DNA from: Streptomyces sp. ALI-76-A
GTDB taxonomy: Bacteria; Actinomycetota; Actinomycetes; Streptomycetales; Streptomycetaceae
Length of the DNA stretch: 64,000 bases
Direction: 5' to 3'
NCBI RefSeq assembly: GCF_030287445.1
Contig: NZ_JASVWB010000002.1
Coordinates: 1,488,001-1,552,000 of the forward strand
The notes below the pieces were generated by a model. The model was not told where the DNA came from, searched no databases, and worked only from the letters and a program-made list of their open reading frames with translations. Position 1 is the stretch's first letter, and each line of letters opens with the position of its first letter. A program made the translations under genes and the position numbers. Shown here piece by piece: positions 43,197 to 51,572 of this stretch.

Positions 43197-43685
43197 ATGT
43201 CCATGACCAGCGCAGAAACCGGGAGCCGTGCCGTGAGTCGAGCCGCCGAACCGGCCCAGGGATCACTGCTCCTGGACGACCAGCTCTGCTTCGCGCTGTA
43301 CGCGGCCTCCCGCGCGGTCACCGCCCGCTACCGGCCGCTGCTGGACGAGCTGGGGCTGACCTATCCGCAGTACCTGGTGATGCTCGTGCTGTGGGAACAG
43401 GACGAGATATCGGTGCGCGAGCTGGGTGCCTCGCTCCAGCTGGAGTCCAGCACGCTGTCACCCCTGCTCAAGCGCCTGGAGGCGAGCGGCCTGCTGCATC
43501 GCGAGCGACGCGCGGACGACGAGCGGTCCGTCTCGATCCGCCTGAGCGACGCGGGGGCACGGCTCCGGGACCAGGCCGGCACGGTTCCGCTCGCCATCGG
43601 CGACGCGATGGGCCTCACCCCCGAACAGGACGCCCTGGCCAAGCAGTTGCTCCGCCTCCTCACGACGAACGTCAGCGCCGACTGA
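43197..43685 (+). CDS. OhrR-type MarR family regulator
   Basis: A 162-residue winged-helix regulator. DDQLCFALYAASRAVTARYR near residue 28 includes the single reactive Cys of the OhrR peroxide sensors, followed by LGLTYPQYLVMLVLWEQDEI, the recognition helix ELGASLQLESSTLSPLLKRL and wing RRADDERSVSIRLSDAG. OhrR loses DNA binding when this Cys is oxidised by organic peroxides. The usual partner gene ohr is absent; the divergent gene is a HSL-type esterase instead. ATG at 43197. Confidence 0.9.
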   Translation: MSMTSAETGSRAVSRAAEPAQGSLLLDDQLCFALYAASRAVTARYRPLLDELGLTYPQYLVMLVLWEQDEISVRELGASLQLESSTLSPLLKRLEASGLLHRERRADDERSVSIRLSDAGARLRDQAGTVPLAIGDAMGLTPEQDALAKQLLRLLTTNVSAD

Positions 43686-44005
43686 GGCGGGTTCGCGGGG
43701 ATTCAGGCGCGTTCGCGAGTGCGCGAAGCGCGTCCGCGAGCACCGGCGGACGCGGGCACCGGAGGAGGCGTCGGGATGACGCACGGGACGCCGACGAGCG
43801 TTCCCGCGTCCGGCCGGAGAGGCTCGCGCGGCGCCGATCCACGGTCTTCCGCACAGGGCACAGGGCACAGGGCTCCCCAGTGCCGCGGCGGACACCGTTC
43901 GCCCGTCACCTCCCGCCTCCCACCTCCCACGCCCGGAAGGCAGTGGGGAGCGTGCCGGCGCCACGACGGGGCCGACGTCACCTGCCGCGGCGCTAGCGTG
44001 CGCTC
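43686..44005. other. 320-bp spacer, no gene found
   Basis: No frame with a ribosome site or a recognisable product. A CACAGGGCACAGGGCACAGGG triplet of a seven-base word occurs near 43855-43875. It leads into the chimeric remnant at 44006. Confidence 0.5.
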
Positions 44006-44442
44006 ATGGACCAGCGACGGGATCAGGCCATACGGCTTTCGACCACTGCCCCTGGCTGTTCGCCGACGCGGCGAGCGAGGAGCAGCACGTGGCCCAGCGG
44101 AGGCGGCAGCAGTCGATCGACGGGGACGTCGAGATCGGTGAGCGGTGCTACGTCGCCGAGTCGGCGGCGGTGTTCCCGGAGCGACTCCGGCTCGGGGACG
44201 GCAGCGCGGGCCCCGGCCCGGAACCGGGTCTCCAGGGCACCGAGATGTGGCTGGCCGTCATCTGGCTCCTCGCCGACCTGCTGGGGCGCTCCGGAGAACT
44301 CGGCTACCGCCCGCGTGGCATCCACCGCCCCGATCCCTTCCGGCCGGCGGTTCCCTTCGACAGGGACATGCCCGAACCTGATCGCGGGGCACGCGCGGCG
44401 GCGGGCTCCGTACACCGACCTGCGACCGGGGCCGAGGAGTGA
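44006..44442 (+). pseudogene. chimeric remnant: acyltransferase N-terminus joined to another gene's C-terminus
   Basis: The start MDQRRDQAIR (ATG 44006) is followed after a one-base frameshift by FDHCPWLFADAASEEQHVAQ, then DVEIGERCYVAESAAVFPER and LRLGDGS, the beginning of a hexapeptide-repeat acyltransferase. At about 44205 the sense switches abruptly to GTEMWLAVIWLLADLLGRSG, ELGYRPRGIHRP, which I take as the C-terminal end of a DUF2264-like glycosidase family protein. So a deletion fused two neighbouring genes, and the front part is also frameshifted. Not functional. The reductase gene starts four bases after its stop. Confidence 0.6.
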
Positions 44443-44445
44443 CAC

Positions 44446-45504
44446 GTGGACGATGTCAGGGAGACGACCGTGCTGGTGACCGGCGGCAGCGGTTTCGTCG
44501 GCAGTCATCTGGTGCGGCGGCTGCTGCGGCGGGGCTGTCGCGTCCGCACCACCGTACGCAGTCTCACGAACGCGGCGAAGGTGCGGCCGCTGCGGGAGAT
44601 GGCGGAGTCGTTTCCCGGCCGACTGGCCCTGTTCGAGGCGGACCTGCTGCGTGAGCGGTCCTTCGACGAGGCGATGACCGGCTGCCGGGTGGTCTTCCAC
44701 GTGGCGTCACCGTTCCTCATGCCGGAGAAGATCAAGGACGGCCGCAGGGACATGGTCGATCCGGCACTGCTCGGCACCCGCAACGTGGTGGCGAGCGTGG
44801 AACGGACACCGACGGTCGAACGGCTGGTCTTCACCTCCACCGTCGGCGCGATCTTCGGCGACTACGCCGACGTCCTGCACATGGACGGCCAGGTGCTGTC
44901 GGAGAAGTACCTCAACACCACGAGTACCGTGGACAACAACCCCTATCACTACGCGAAGACAGTGGCGGAACAGGCCGCGTGGGAGGCGGAGGCGGCCCAG
45001 GACCGCTGGCGCATGGTGTCCGTCAACCCCGGCCTGATCCTGGGTCCTTCACTGACCCCCGCCTCCGACTCGGGCAGCCTCTTCCTGCTGGAGGAACTGT
45101 TCAAGGGCTACTTCTTCTACGGCGCGCCGGACTTCAGCTTCACGACGGCGGACGTGAGAGACGTGGCCGACGCGCACATCGCGGCGGCGGAGAACCCCGG
45201 CGCCAAGGGCCGCTACATCGTCGCGGCACCGACGATGACGTCGTTCCACGAGATGGCGCGCATCATCCGGACCCGCCACCCCCGCGACCCACGCCTGCCG
45301 CGCACCGTCCTCCCGCACTGGCCGGTACGGCTCCTGGGCCCGGCGTTCGGGTTGACCCAGGACTACATCCGCAAGCACCTCGGCATCCGCTTCCGCGTGG
45401 ACAACAGCCGGAGCGTGCGCGAACTGGGCCTCACCTACCGGCCGATCGAGGAGACGGTGCTCGACCACCACGCGTCCTGGCGGCAGCGGCGAGGCACGAG
45501 GTGA
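44446..45504 (+). CDS. NAD(P)-dependent epimerase/aldehyde reductase (extended SDR)
   Basis: A 352-residue extended short-chain dehydrogenase. The cofactor motif VLVTGGSGFVGSHLVRRLLR is at residues 9-28, with an Arg-rich RTTVRS after the second strand pointing to NADP, and FHVASP follows. The active-site Tyr-Lys is in NPYHYAKTVAEQAAWE, with the catalytic Ser/Thr in LVFTSTVGAIFG. It resembles dihydroflavonol/cinnamoyl-CoA reductase-like aldehyde reductases, including the RMVSVNPGLILGPS loop. GTG at 44446 with GAGGAG at 44434-44439. Substrate unknown. Confidence 0.9.
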   Translation: MDDVRETTVLVTGGSGFVGSHLVRRLLRRGCRVRTTVRSLTNAAKVRPLREMAESFPGRLALFEADLLRERSFDEAMTGCRVVFHVASPFLMPEKIKDGRRDMVDPALLGTRNVVASVERTPTVERLVFTSTVGAIFGDYADVLHMDGQVLSEKYLNTTSTVDNNPYHYAKTVAEQAAWEAEAAQDRWRMVSVNPGLILGPSLTPASDSGSLFLLEELFKGYFFYGAPDFSFTTADVRDVADAHIAAAENPGAKGRYIVAAPTMTSFHEMARIIRTRHPRDPRLPRTVLPHWPVRLLGPAFGLTQDYIRKHLGIRFRVDNSRSVRELGLTYRPIEETVLDHHASWRQRRGTR

Positions 45505-45559
45505 CGCATTCATGCCTCCGCGCAGGCGAGAGGGACGAAGGTCACAGATACGTATCGGA

Positions 45560-45683
45560 CATTTAACACCTCAATCTTCACACCAGACACACAAGTTGGC
45601 TAAGTTGAGCCGTCGGGCCTCACAACTCCCTCCGGCGAACCCGCCGTGGAGCGCGGCCCCGGTACGGAAGGAGTACGGCTCCC
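45560..45683 (+). promoter_or_regulatory. structured leader of the NlpC/P60 gene, possible ydaO-type fragment
   Basis: The 180-bp leader ends in CCGGCGAACCCGCCGTGGAG and CGGTACGGAAGGAGTACGGC just before the start. The CGAACCCG core is shared with the 3' half of c-di-AMP (ydaO) riboswitches that precede many actinobacterial cell-wall hydrolase genes. The 5' half is not recognisable, so it may be a partial or divergent version. Covariance search needed. Confidence 0.3.
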
Positions 45684-47441
45684 ATGGCGCCGGAACGCAC
45701 CTCGCGCCCCCAAGGCGGCGGCCTCCCCGGCATGCGCAACTCCGCGCTCGCGACGGCGGCCCTCACCTCCGTGGCCCTGCTCTCGCAGACCGCGGGCGCC
45801 ACACCGGCGGCGGGGGACGACGGGCCGAGCCGCGACGAGGTCCGGGCGCGGGTCGACAACCTCTACAACCGGGCCGAGAGCGACACGGGAACCTACAACG
45901 CGACCCGCGCGGCGGGGATCCCGCGCCAGCGTTCCGCCCCGGCGGCCGACGAGCGGCGCCGAGGGGCCGGTCCGGTGTCCGACGGCACCCGCGAGGCGGC
46001 CGCGCCCGCGCTCACCGACGTGGCGCGGCAGTGGTTCGACGTGGCCCGCGCCAAGCTGGGCCCGACCGTCCCGGCGGTCCTGCCGACGGGCCGGGTGCCG
46101 GCCCGTCCGCCCCGCCCGGCGGAGCGCCCGACGAACGCCCTGGCCCTGGAAGGGCCGAGGGCAGGCGACCGGGCCGTCCCCGAACTGACCGCCAGGTCCG
46201 CCCCGGAGTCGACCGCCGGCTCCGCCCCGGCCCTGCCGAGCGCGCCCGAGCCCCCGCAGGACGCCCCCGCCTCACTGCCCGCGGCGTCCTCAGCCGCCTC
46301 CGCCGCCGACTCCGAGCCGTCGTCGTTGCAGGCCAGGAAGGTGCGGAACCAGCAGAAGCTCGCCCAGGCGCGCGAGATGCTGGCCGCCTCCACGGCACAG
46401 CTGGGCACGCCGCTCGCGGTGATAGAGCCCCGGCCGGCCGACAGCCGGCACACCCCGGCGGAACCGGCATCCTCCGACACCGGCTCGTGGAACACCAGCG
46501 CCTCCGACACCGGCTCGTGGAACACCGGCGCTACCGACACCGGATCCTGGAGCACCGGCGCTACCGACACCGGATCCTGGAGCACCGGCGCTACCGACAC
46601 CGGCTCGTGGAACACCAGCGCTACCGACACCGGCTCGTGGAACACCAGCGCCTCCGACACCGGATCCTGGAACACCGGCGCTACCGACACCGGCTCCTGG
46701 CAGTCGTTGCCGCAGTCCGGGCCGACCCCGGACCTGCCGGTCACCCCGAGTTCCCCGCCCGGCCCGGCTCCGTCCGCCGACCCCATGCCCACGTTCACCC
46801 CGGGACTGTCCATCGCCCCGGCACCCGCGCCGAGCCTCGGCCTGGCGGTCGAACTGCCCGGGCCGATGCCCGCGTTCGCCCCCGGCCCGCCCGTCACCCC
46901 GGCCCCCGCCGCCCTCACCACGACCCTGCCCGTCGCCCCGGCACCCGCGCCGAGCCTCGGCCTGGCGACCGAACTGCCCGGGCCGATGCCCCCGTTCGCC
47001 CCCGGCCCGCCCGCCACCCCGGCCCCCGCCGCCCCGGTCACCGCCCCCGCCGTGGCCGACCAGGCGGTGGACGCCGGCTACGACGTGAAGGCCGCCAAGG
47101 TGCTCACCTTCGCCCGTGCCCAGATCGGCCGCCCGTGCGTCTGGGGCGCGGCCGGCCCGGGGTCGTACGACTCCTCCGGCCTGACCCAGGCCGCCTGGAA
47201 GTCCGCCGGTGTCGAACTCCCGCGCTCCACCCAGGCCCAGGCCGGCGCCGGCACGGCCGTCGCCCTCCCGGACGTCCGGGTCGGAGACCTGGTCTTCTTC
47301 TACGACGACCTCCGCCACGTGGGCCTCTACATCGGCAACGGCACGATGATCCACGCGCCGGGCCCGGGAGCGTACATCCGCGAGGAGTCGGTCTTCTACG
47401 CCGGCGAGTCGGCGATCCGCGGCGCGGTGCGGCCCGCCTGA
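45684..47441 (+). CDS. secreted NlpC/P60 protein with decapeptide repeats and a Ser in place of catalytic Cys
   Basis: A 585-residue exported protein: signal peptide to about residue 40, an Ala/Pro-rich helix region, eight copies of a DTGSWNTxAx decapeptide (residues 263-339), a duplicated 40-residue Pro-rich unit (about 377-452), and a C-terminal NlpC/P60 domain from about residue 470. In this domain the usual YDCSGL is YDSSGL, with Ser497 at the catalytic Cys position. A Cys is found at 485 (GRPCVWG). His545 (HVGLYIGNG) and the IHAP motif are kept. Peptidoglycan peptidase activity is therefore doubtful; a binding or changed role is possible. ATG at 45684. Confidence 0.88.
   Translation: MAPERTSRPQGGGLPGMRNSALATAALTSVALLSQTAGATPAAGDDGPSRDEVRARVDNLYNRAESDTGTYNATRAAGIPRQRSAPAADERRRGAGPVSDGTREAAAPALTDVARQWFDVARAKLGPTVPAVLPTGRVPARPPRPAERPTNALALEGPRAGDRAVPELTARSAPESTAGSAPALPSAPEPPQDAPASLPAASSAASAADSEPSSLQARKVRNQQKLAQAREMLAASTAQLGTPLAVIEPRPADSRHTPAEPASSDTGSWNTSASDTGSWNTGATDTGSWSTGATDTGSWSTGATDTGSWNTSATDTGSWNTSASDTGSWNTGATDTGSWQSLPQSGPTPDLPVTPSSPPGPAPSADPMPTFTPGLSIAPAPAPSLGLAVELPGPMPAFAPGPPVTPAPAALTTTLPVAPAPAPSLGLATELPGPMPPFAPGPPATPAPAAPVTAPAVADQAVDAGYDVKAAKVLTFARAQIGRPCVWGAAGPGSYDSSGLTQAAWKSAGVELPRSTQAQAGAGTAVALPDVRVGDLVFFYDDLRHVGLYIGNGTMIHAPGPGAYIREESVFYAGESAIRGAVRPA
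46471..46703 (+). repeat. 30-bp coding repeat, seven full copies plus a partial
   Basis: Exactly 30-bp in-frame units begin at 46471, 46501, 46531, 46561, 46591, 46621, 46651 and 46681, each coding DTGSW plus NT or ST and a four-residue spacer. Synonymous GGCTCGTGG/GGATCCTGG types alternate in blocks, pointing to unequal exchange between units. Confidence 0.97.
46813..47040 (+). repeat. 120-bp coding duplication
   Basis: The segment beginning at about 46813 (coding APAPAPSLGLAVELPGPMPA and FAPGPPVTPAPAA) is repeated exactly 120 bp later with few changes (LATELPGPMPPFAPGPPATP). In frame, within the Pro-rich linker of the NlpC/P60 protein. Confidence 0.92.
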
Positions 47442-47671
47442 GCCCGGGTCGGCCGGGGGCGCGCCACCGCGACAGCGCGCCCCCACCGACAGCGCGCCCC
47501 CATCGATCGGGTGTCCCCATCGATCGGGCGCCCCGCAGATCGGACGACTCGGGAATCGAGCACCCCGGCAATCGGCACCCCGGCAATCGGGCACCCCAGG
47601 ATTCGAACTCCGGCGCGGACCGGGCGTCGTGGCGAATTCCGCCGACCGGAGACCGCACCTCCCCGAGGACC

Positions 47672-47940
47672 GCGGGCCTCACCGAGGAACCGCCGGCACG
47701 AACGGCGACCACGGCCCTCACCGACGAACCGGCACCACGAACGAAGATCGCGGGCCTCACCGAGGAACCGCCGGCACGAACGGCGACCACGGCCCTCACC
47801 GACGAACCGGCACCACGAACGAAAATCACGGCCCTCGCCGACGAACCGCCGGCACGACGACGACCACGGCCCTCACCGACGAACCAGCAGCACCAACGAC
47901 GACCGCGGCCCTCACCAAGGAACCGCCCGCACTGCCGAAC
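47672..47940. repeat. 39-bp minisatellite, seven units
   Basis: Units begin at 47672, 47711, 47750, 47789, 47828, 47866 and 47905; each starts RCGGSCCTCACCGASGAACC. One unit is 38 bp. Units 1-2 and 3-4 form a nearly identical 78-bp higher-order pair. In one frame they code 13-residue blocks like TALTDEPAPRTKI, but the single-base loss in unit five breaks this frame. Confidence 0.93.
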
Positions 47941-48168
47941 CGAGCCCCACCTGCCGACGGGCACCTGGGCCGACCGGTCCGCACCAGAACACTTCGGCAC
48001 CCGGTCACGTCAACCACGCGCGCCCCGTCCCCGCCCCTGCTCACGTGGCCCCGACCCGCACACGCCCCTGCCCGCTCCGGCCCTCCGCCGCGCCGCCGCC
48101 CCCCTCCGACACCACTCCACCCCCGCGAGCCTCTGGACGCCCCCTCCGCCCCTGACCTAGGCTGCGCA

Positions 48169-48183
48169 GCAAGCGCTTTCTAG
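48169..48183. promoter_or_regulatory. LacI-type operator shared with the pectate lyase promoter
   Basis: GCAAGCGCTTTCTAG is the exact reverse complement of the 15 bp at 15828-15842; extending outward, 17 of 18 bases match. It lies 155 bp upstream of the GH115 start. The same regulator probably controls both loci. Confidence 0.75.
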
Positions 48184-48338
48184 CCTGTTCACGTCCCGCA
48201 CCACGGCGTCCTCCGCCCCTCACTTCCCCGTGCCCTCTTCCTGGCTCCCCGGCCCCTCCCCCGACCGTCCATGCGCTCGGTTCCGCCGCCGGCCCGCACC
48301 CCCAGCCGTCGCGGGCCGGCGCGGAAAGGCAGCGTCTC

Positions 48339-51300
48339 GTGCCGCACCGCGAACCGCACTTCCCGCCGCAGTCGCCCGTCCCGCCGACCGGCCCGTCCCC
48401 CAGCCGCAAGGCGTTCCTGCGGGGCATGGCCGCCGTGGGCATCGCACCACTGCTCCCGGCGGTCCTGCCCGCCTCCGCCGAGGCCGCGCCCTCGGGCCGG
48501 CCCGCGTTCCCGCTGGCCCGGGACGGTGCCGCCGTCGACGTGTTCGTGGACGCGGCGGACGATCCCGCCGTGATCCGTGCCGCCGGGGACCTCCAGGCGG
48601 ATGTGGAACGGGTCACCGGAGTACGCCCCGCGCTGCGGCACACCCTGCCCGAACGGGCGGCGCTGCTGGTCGTGGTGGGCACCCTCGGCACGAGCCCGGT
48701 CGTCGACCGGCTGGCCGCGGACCGGCGCCTGGACGTCTCCGGGGTGAAGGGGCGCTGGGAGGCCTCGGTGACCCAGGTGGTGGACCGCCCGCTGCCGGGT
48801 GTGGACCGCGCCCTGGTGATCGCCGGAAGCGACCGGCGCGGCACGGTGTACGGCGTCTACGACACCTCGGAGCGCATCGGGGTCTCGCCCTGGCACTGGT
48901 GGGCGGACGTGCCCGTCGAGCACCGCGACACCGTGACCGTACCGGCGGGCCCTCTCAAGCGGTACGAGCCGTCCGTGCGTTACCGGGGCGTCTTCATCAA
49001 CGACGAGCAGAACCTGACCACATGGTCGCGCCGCACCCAGGAACCGGACAAGAACATCGGGCCGCGGACGTACGAGCGGGTCTTCGAGCTGCTGCTCCGG
49101 CTGAAGGCCAACTACCTGTGGCCCGCGATGCACCCGTACTCCGACTTCTTCAACAAGCACCGGGAGAACCCCGGGCTGGCCGACCGCTACGGCATCGTCG
49201 TCGGCTCCAGCCACCCGGAGGCCCTGCTGCGCAACGGTGTCCACGAGTGGGAGCCGTGGGCGAAGGAGCACCCCGGCGCGGACGGCAGCCTGCCGGTGTA
49301 CGACTACACCGTGAACCCCGGTGTCATCTCCGAGTACTGGAGAGCCCGGGCGAGACAGAACGCGGCGTACGAGAGCAGTTGGACGCTCGGCATGCGCGGG
49401 CTGCACGACAGCGCGCTGGAGACGAAGTACGCGACCACCCTCGCGGAGAAGGTCGTGGTGATGAACGACATCATCGCCGACCAGCGCCGGATCCTCGTGG
49501 AGGAGGTCGGTGCGGCGGCCGGGCCGCAGATCTTCATCCCGTACAAGGAGGTGCTGGACCTCTACAACGCGGGCGTCCAGGTGCCCGAGGACGTCACGCT
49601 GATCTGGCCGGACGACAACCACGGGAACATGCGCCAGCTGCCGAACGAGGCGGAGCGCGCCCGCCCGGGCGGCAACGGCATCTACCACCACCTGTCCTAC
49701 TGGGGCCGTCCACGCAGCTACCTGTGGCTGGACACCACGCAACTGGCCAAGGTCTGGCAGGAGTTGCGCCGGGTGTACGAGCACGGCGTGGACCGGATGT
49801 GGATCTTCAACGTGGGGGACGTCAAGTCGATCGAGACCGGGCTGTCCTTCGCGATGGACATGGCCTGGGACGTGGACCGGTGGGGCGCCGACGACGTCGG
49901 GGAATTCCTCGCCGAGTGGTACGGGCGGCAGTTCGGGCACCGCCACGGGCGGGAGATCGCCGCGATCCGCACCGAGTACTACCGTCTCGCGGCCGAGCGG
50001 CGGCCGGAGTTCATCGACCGGCAGATGTTCTCCGTGGTCCACCATGGCGACGAGGCCGGACGCCGGCTGGCCGCCTACGAGCGGCTGCTGGAACGGGTCA
50101 GGGCCCTGGGTGCCCAGTTGCCCGCGGCCTACCGGGACGCGTACTACGAGCTCGTCGAATACCCGGTGCACGGCGCCTTCTTGATGAACGCGAAGTACTA
50201 CTGGGCGGACCGCAACGCCCTCGCCGTCCGGCAGGGACGCGGGGCCGGGACCAACCGGTTCGCGGACCTGGCCGAGGCCGCGCACGCCGAGGAGGCGGCG
50301 CTCACCAGGCGGTACAACACCGAGGTGGCGGGCGGGAAGTGGGACGGGATCGTCAACCCGTACCCGTCGCAGATCCCCAAGGCGCCGGGCCGCCCGGCGG
50401 TCACCCGGCTCGCCCGGCAGGAGACCTCCGGGCTGGGCGTGGCGTCCGAGGGCAACGAGACCGGGACGGACCGGCCGCTGTCCTTCTCCTCCTTCACCCG
50501 GGACCGGCGTTTCGTGGACGTCTTCACCACCGGATTCCTGCCGGTGGACTGGACGGCCGAGGCCAGTCACCCGTGGGTGCGGCTGAGTGCGGCGGGCGGC
50601 TCGGTCGCCGAGCAGGTCCGGGTGTGGGTGGAGGTCGACTGGGCGCGGGTGCCCGAGGGCACGCACGAGGCGACGGTCACCGTCACGGGCGGCGGGCGGC
50701 GGGTCGGGGTGCCGCTGCGGGTCGTCGACGACGGGGAGCGGGCGCGCGCCCGGGCGCGGGGGTTCGTCGAGGCGCACGGGTACGTGTCGATCGACGCCGT
50801 GCACACCGAGCGGCGGGTGGCCCGCGGCGGGGCCCGCTGGCGGACCGTGCGCGGACTGGGCCGCCGTACCGGAGCCGTGGAGGCGGTGCCGTCGACGGCG
50901 GCGCCCTTCACCGGGGACCTCGCGAGGCGGGCGCCGGAGCTGCGGTACCGGGTGCGTTTCGTGAGCGCCGGGAGCTTCCCGGTGACCGTCTTCCGGCTGC
51001 CCTCCCTGGACGAGCGGGGCCTGCGCCGGGTGGCGGTCGCCGTCGACGACCAGCCGGCCACCGTGCTGTCCGGCCAGGCGATCGCCACCGGCAACCGGGG
51101 GGACGCCTGGGCCCGCAACGTGGAGGAGGGCATCGAGAAGCTGACCGCCACCGTGACCGTCGCCGAGCCCGGGGAGCATGTGCTGCGGCTGTTCATGGTG
51201 GACGCCGCCATCGCCGTGGACCAGATCGTCGTCGACACCGGCGGTCTGCCCGCCACGTACCTCGCCCCGCCGGAGAGCTACCACCCGGTGTTCAACCCTG

Positions 51301-51341
51301 ATCCCCGTCAGGCGCCGGGCCTGGACGCTCCCGCCCGGTAG
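48339..51341 (+). CDS. secreted GH115 alpha-glucuronidase-like enzyme
   Basis: A 1000-residue Tat-exported protein (SRKAFLRGMAAVGIAPLLPA signal). GH115 order is complete: an N-terminal alpha/beta domain (LLVVVGTLGTSPVVDRLA, ALVIAGSDRRGTVYGVYDTS), YRGVFINDEQNLTTWSRR, then LLRLKANYLWPAMHPYSDFF of the barrel, IFIPYKEVLDLYNAG, WPDDNHGNMRQLPNE, and YHHLSYWGRPRSYLW; the last 300 residues form beta domains including WDGIVNPYPSQIPKAP. It removes 4-O-methylglucuronic acid from xylan. GTG at 48339 with GGAAAGG upstream. A LacI-type operator shared with the pectate lyases lies upstream and a strong terminator downstream. Confidence 0.93.
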   Translation: MPHREPHFPPQSPVPPTGPSPSRKAFLRGMAAVGIAPLLPAVLPASAEAAPSGRPAFPLARDGAAVDVFVDAADDPAVIRAAGDLQADVERVTGVRPALRHTLPERAALLVVVGTLGTSPVVDRLAADRRLDVSGVKGRWEASVTQVVDRPLPGVDRALVIAGSDRRGTVYGVYDTSERIGVSPWHWWADVPVEHRDTVTVPAGPLKRYEPSVRYRGVFINDEQNLTTWSRRTQEPDKNIGPRTYERVFELLLRLKANYLWPAMHPYSDFFNKHRENPGLADRYGIVVGSSHPEALLRNGVHEWEPWAKEHPGADGSLPVYDYTVNPGVISEYWRARARQNAAYESSWTLGMRGLHDSALETKYATTLAEKVVVMNDIIADQRRILVEEVGAAAGPQIFIPYKEVLDLYNAGVQVPEDVTLIWPDDNHGNMRQLPNEAERARPGGNGIYHHLSYWGRPRSYLWLDTTQLAKVWQELRRVYEHGVDRMWIFNVGDVKSIETGLSFAMDMAWDVDRWGADDVGEFLAEWYGRQFGHRHGREIAAIRTEYYRLAAERRPEFIDRQMFSVVHHGDEAGRRLAAYERLLERVRALGAQLPAAYRDAYYELVEYPVHGAFLMNAKYYWADRNALAVRQGRGAGTNRFADLAEAAHAEEAALTRRYNTEVAGGKWDGIVNPYPSQIPKAPGRPAVTRLARQETSGLGVASEGNETGTDRPLSFSSFTRDRRFVDVFTTGFLPVDWTAEASHPWVRLSAAGGSVAEQVRVWVEVDWARVPEGTHEATVTVTGGGRRVGVPLRVVDDGERARARARGFVEAHGYVSIDAVHTERRVARGGARWRTVRGLGRRTGAVEAVPSTAAPFTGDLARRAPELRYRVRFVSAGSFPVTVFRLPSLDERGLRRVAVAVDDQPATVLSGQAIATGNRGDAWARNVEEGIEKLTATVTVAEPGEHVLRLFMVDAAIAVDQIVVDTGGLPATYLAPPESYHPVFNPDPRQAPGLDAPAR

Positions 51342-51345
51342 GTCA

Positions 51346-51386
51346 CCGTGTGGGCCGCCGGTCCCCCGCGCCGGCGGCCCACACGG
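51346..51386 (+). terminator. strong hairpin terminator after GH115
   Basis: CCGTGTGGGCCGCCGG (51346-51361) pairs perfectly with CCGGCGGCCCACACGG (51371-51386): a 16-bp stem with a nine-base loop, five bases after the stop. Confidence 0.92.
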
Positions 51387-51572
51387 ATTCTCGGGGGCCG
51401 CGCGGGGTGGCGGCCGCGGCCTGTCGCCCCCGCCTCGGGCGCCGGAGCGTCCGTGTGCTGGAGTACGTCCGAGAACGTCGTTGTCGCTCGACTGGATTGT
51501 GGGCCGCCGAGGCGCCGCGCCGGTATGGGTACAAGTACGTACGTGGACGGGGCCGGACACACGGAGAGGGAC

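Larger units (their letters stand above)
47442..48338. other. 897-bp non-coding region built of nested minisatellites
   Basis: After the NlpC/P60 stop there are paired 16-bp words (CGACAGCGCGCCCCC twice near 47470-47500; CCCCATCGATCGGG twice near 47506-47528; ACCCCGGCAATCGG twice near 47563-47590), then a seven-unit 39-bp array. No gene with a ribosome site is seen. The right end contains the LacI-type operator and the promoter region of the GH115 gene. Confidence 0.65.

Noticed and set aside
43855..43875. Three copies of a seven-base CACAGGG word
   Set aside because: Too short and isolated for a regulatory array; no CRISPR-like spacing.
46471..46703. Regularly spaced repeats as a CRISPR array
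   Set aside because: Units are contiguous, in frame and coding; there are no spacers or cas genes.
47672..47940. CRISPR or attachment-site array
   Set aside because: Tandem units without unique spacers; no integrase gene nearby.
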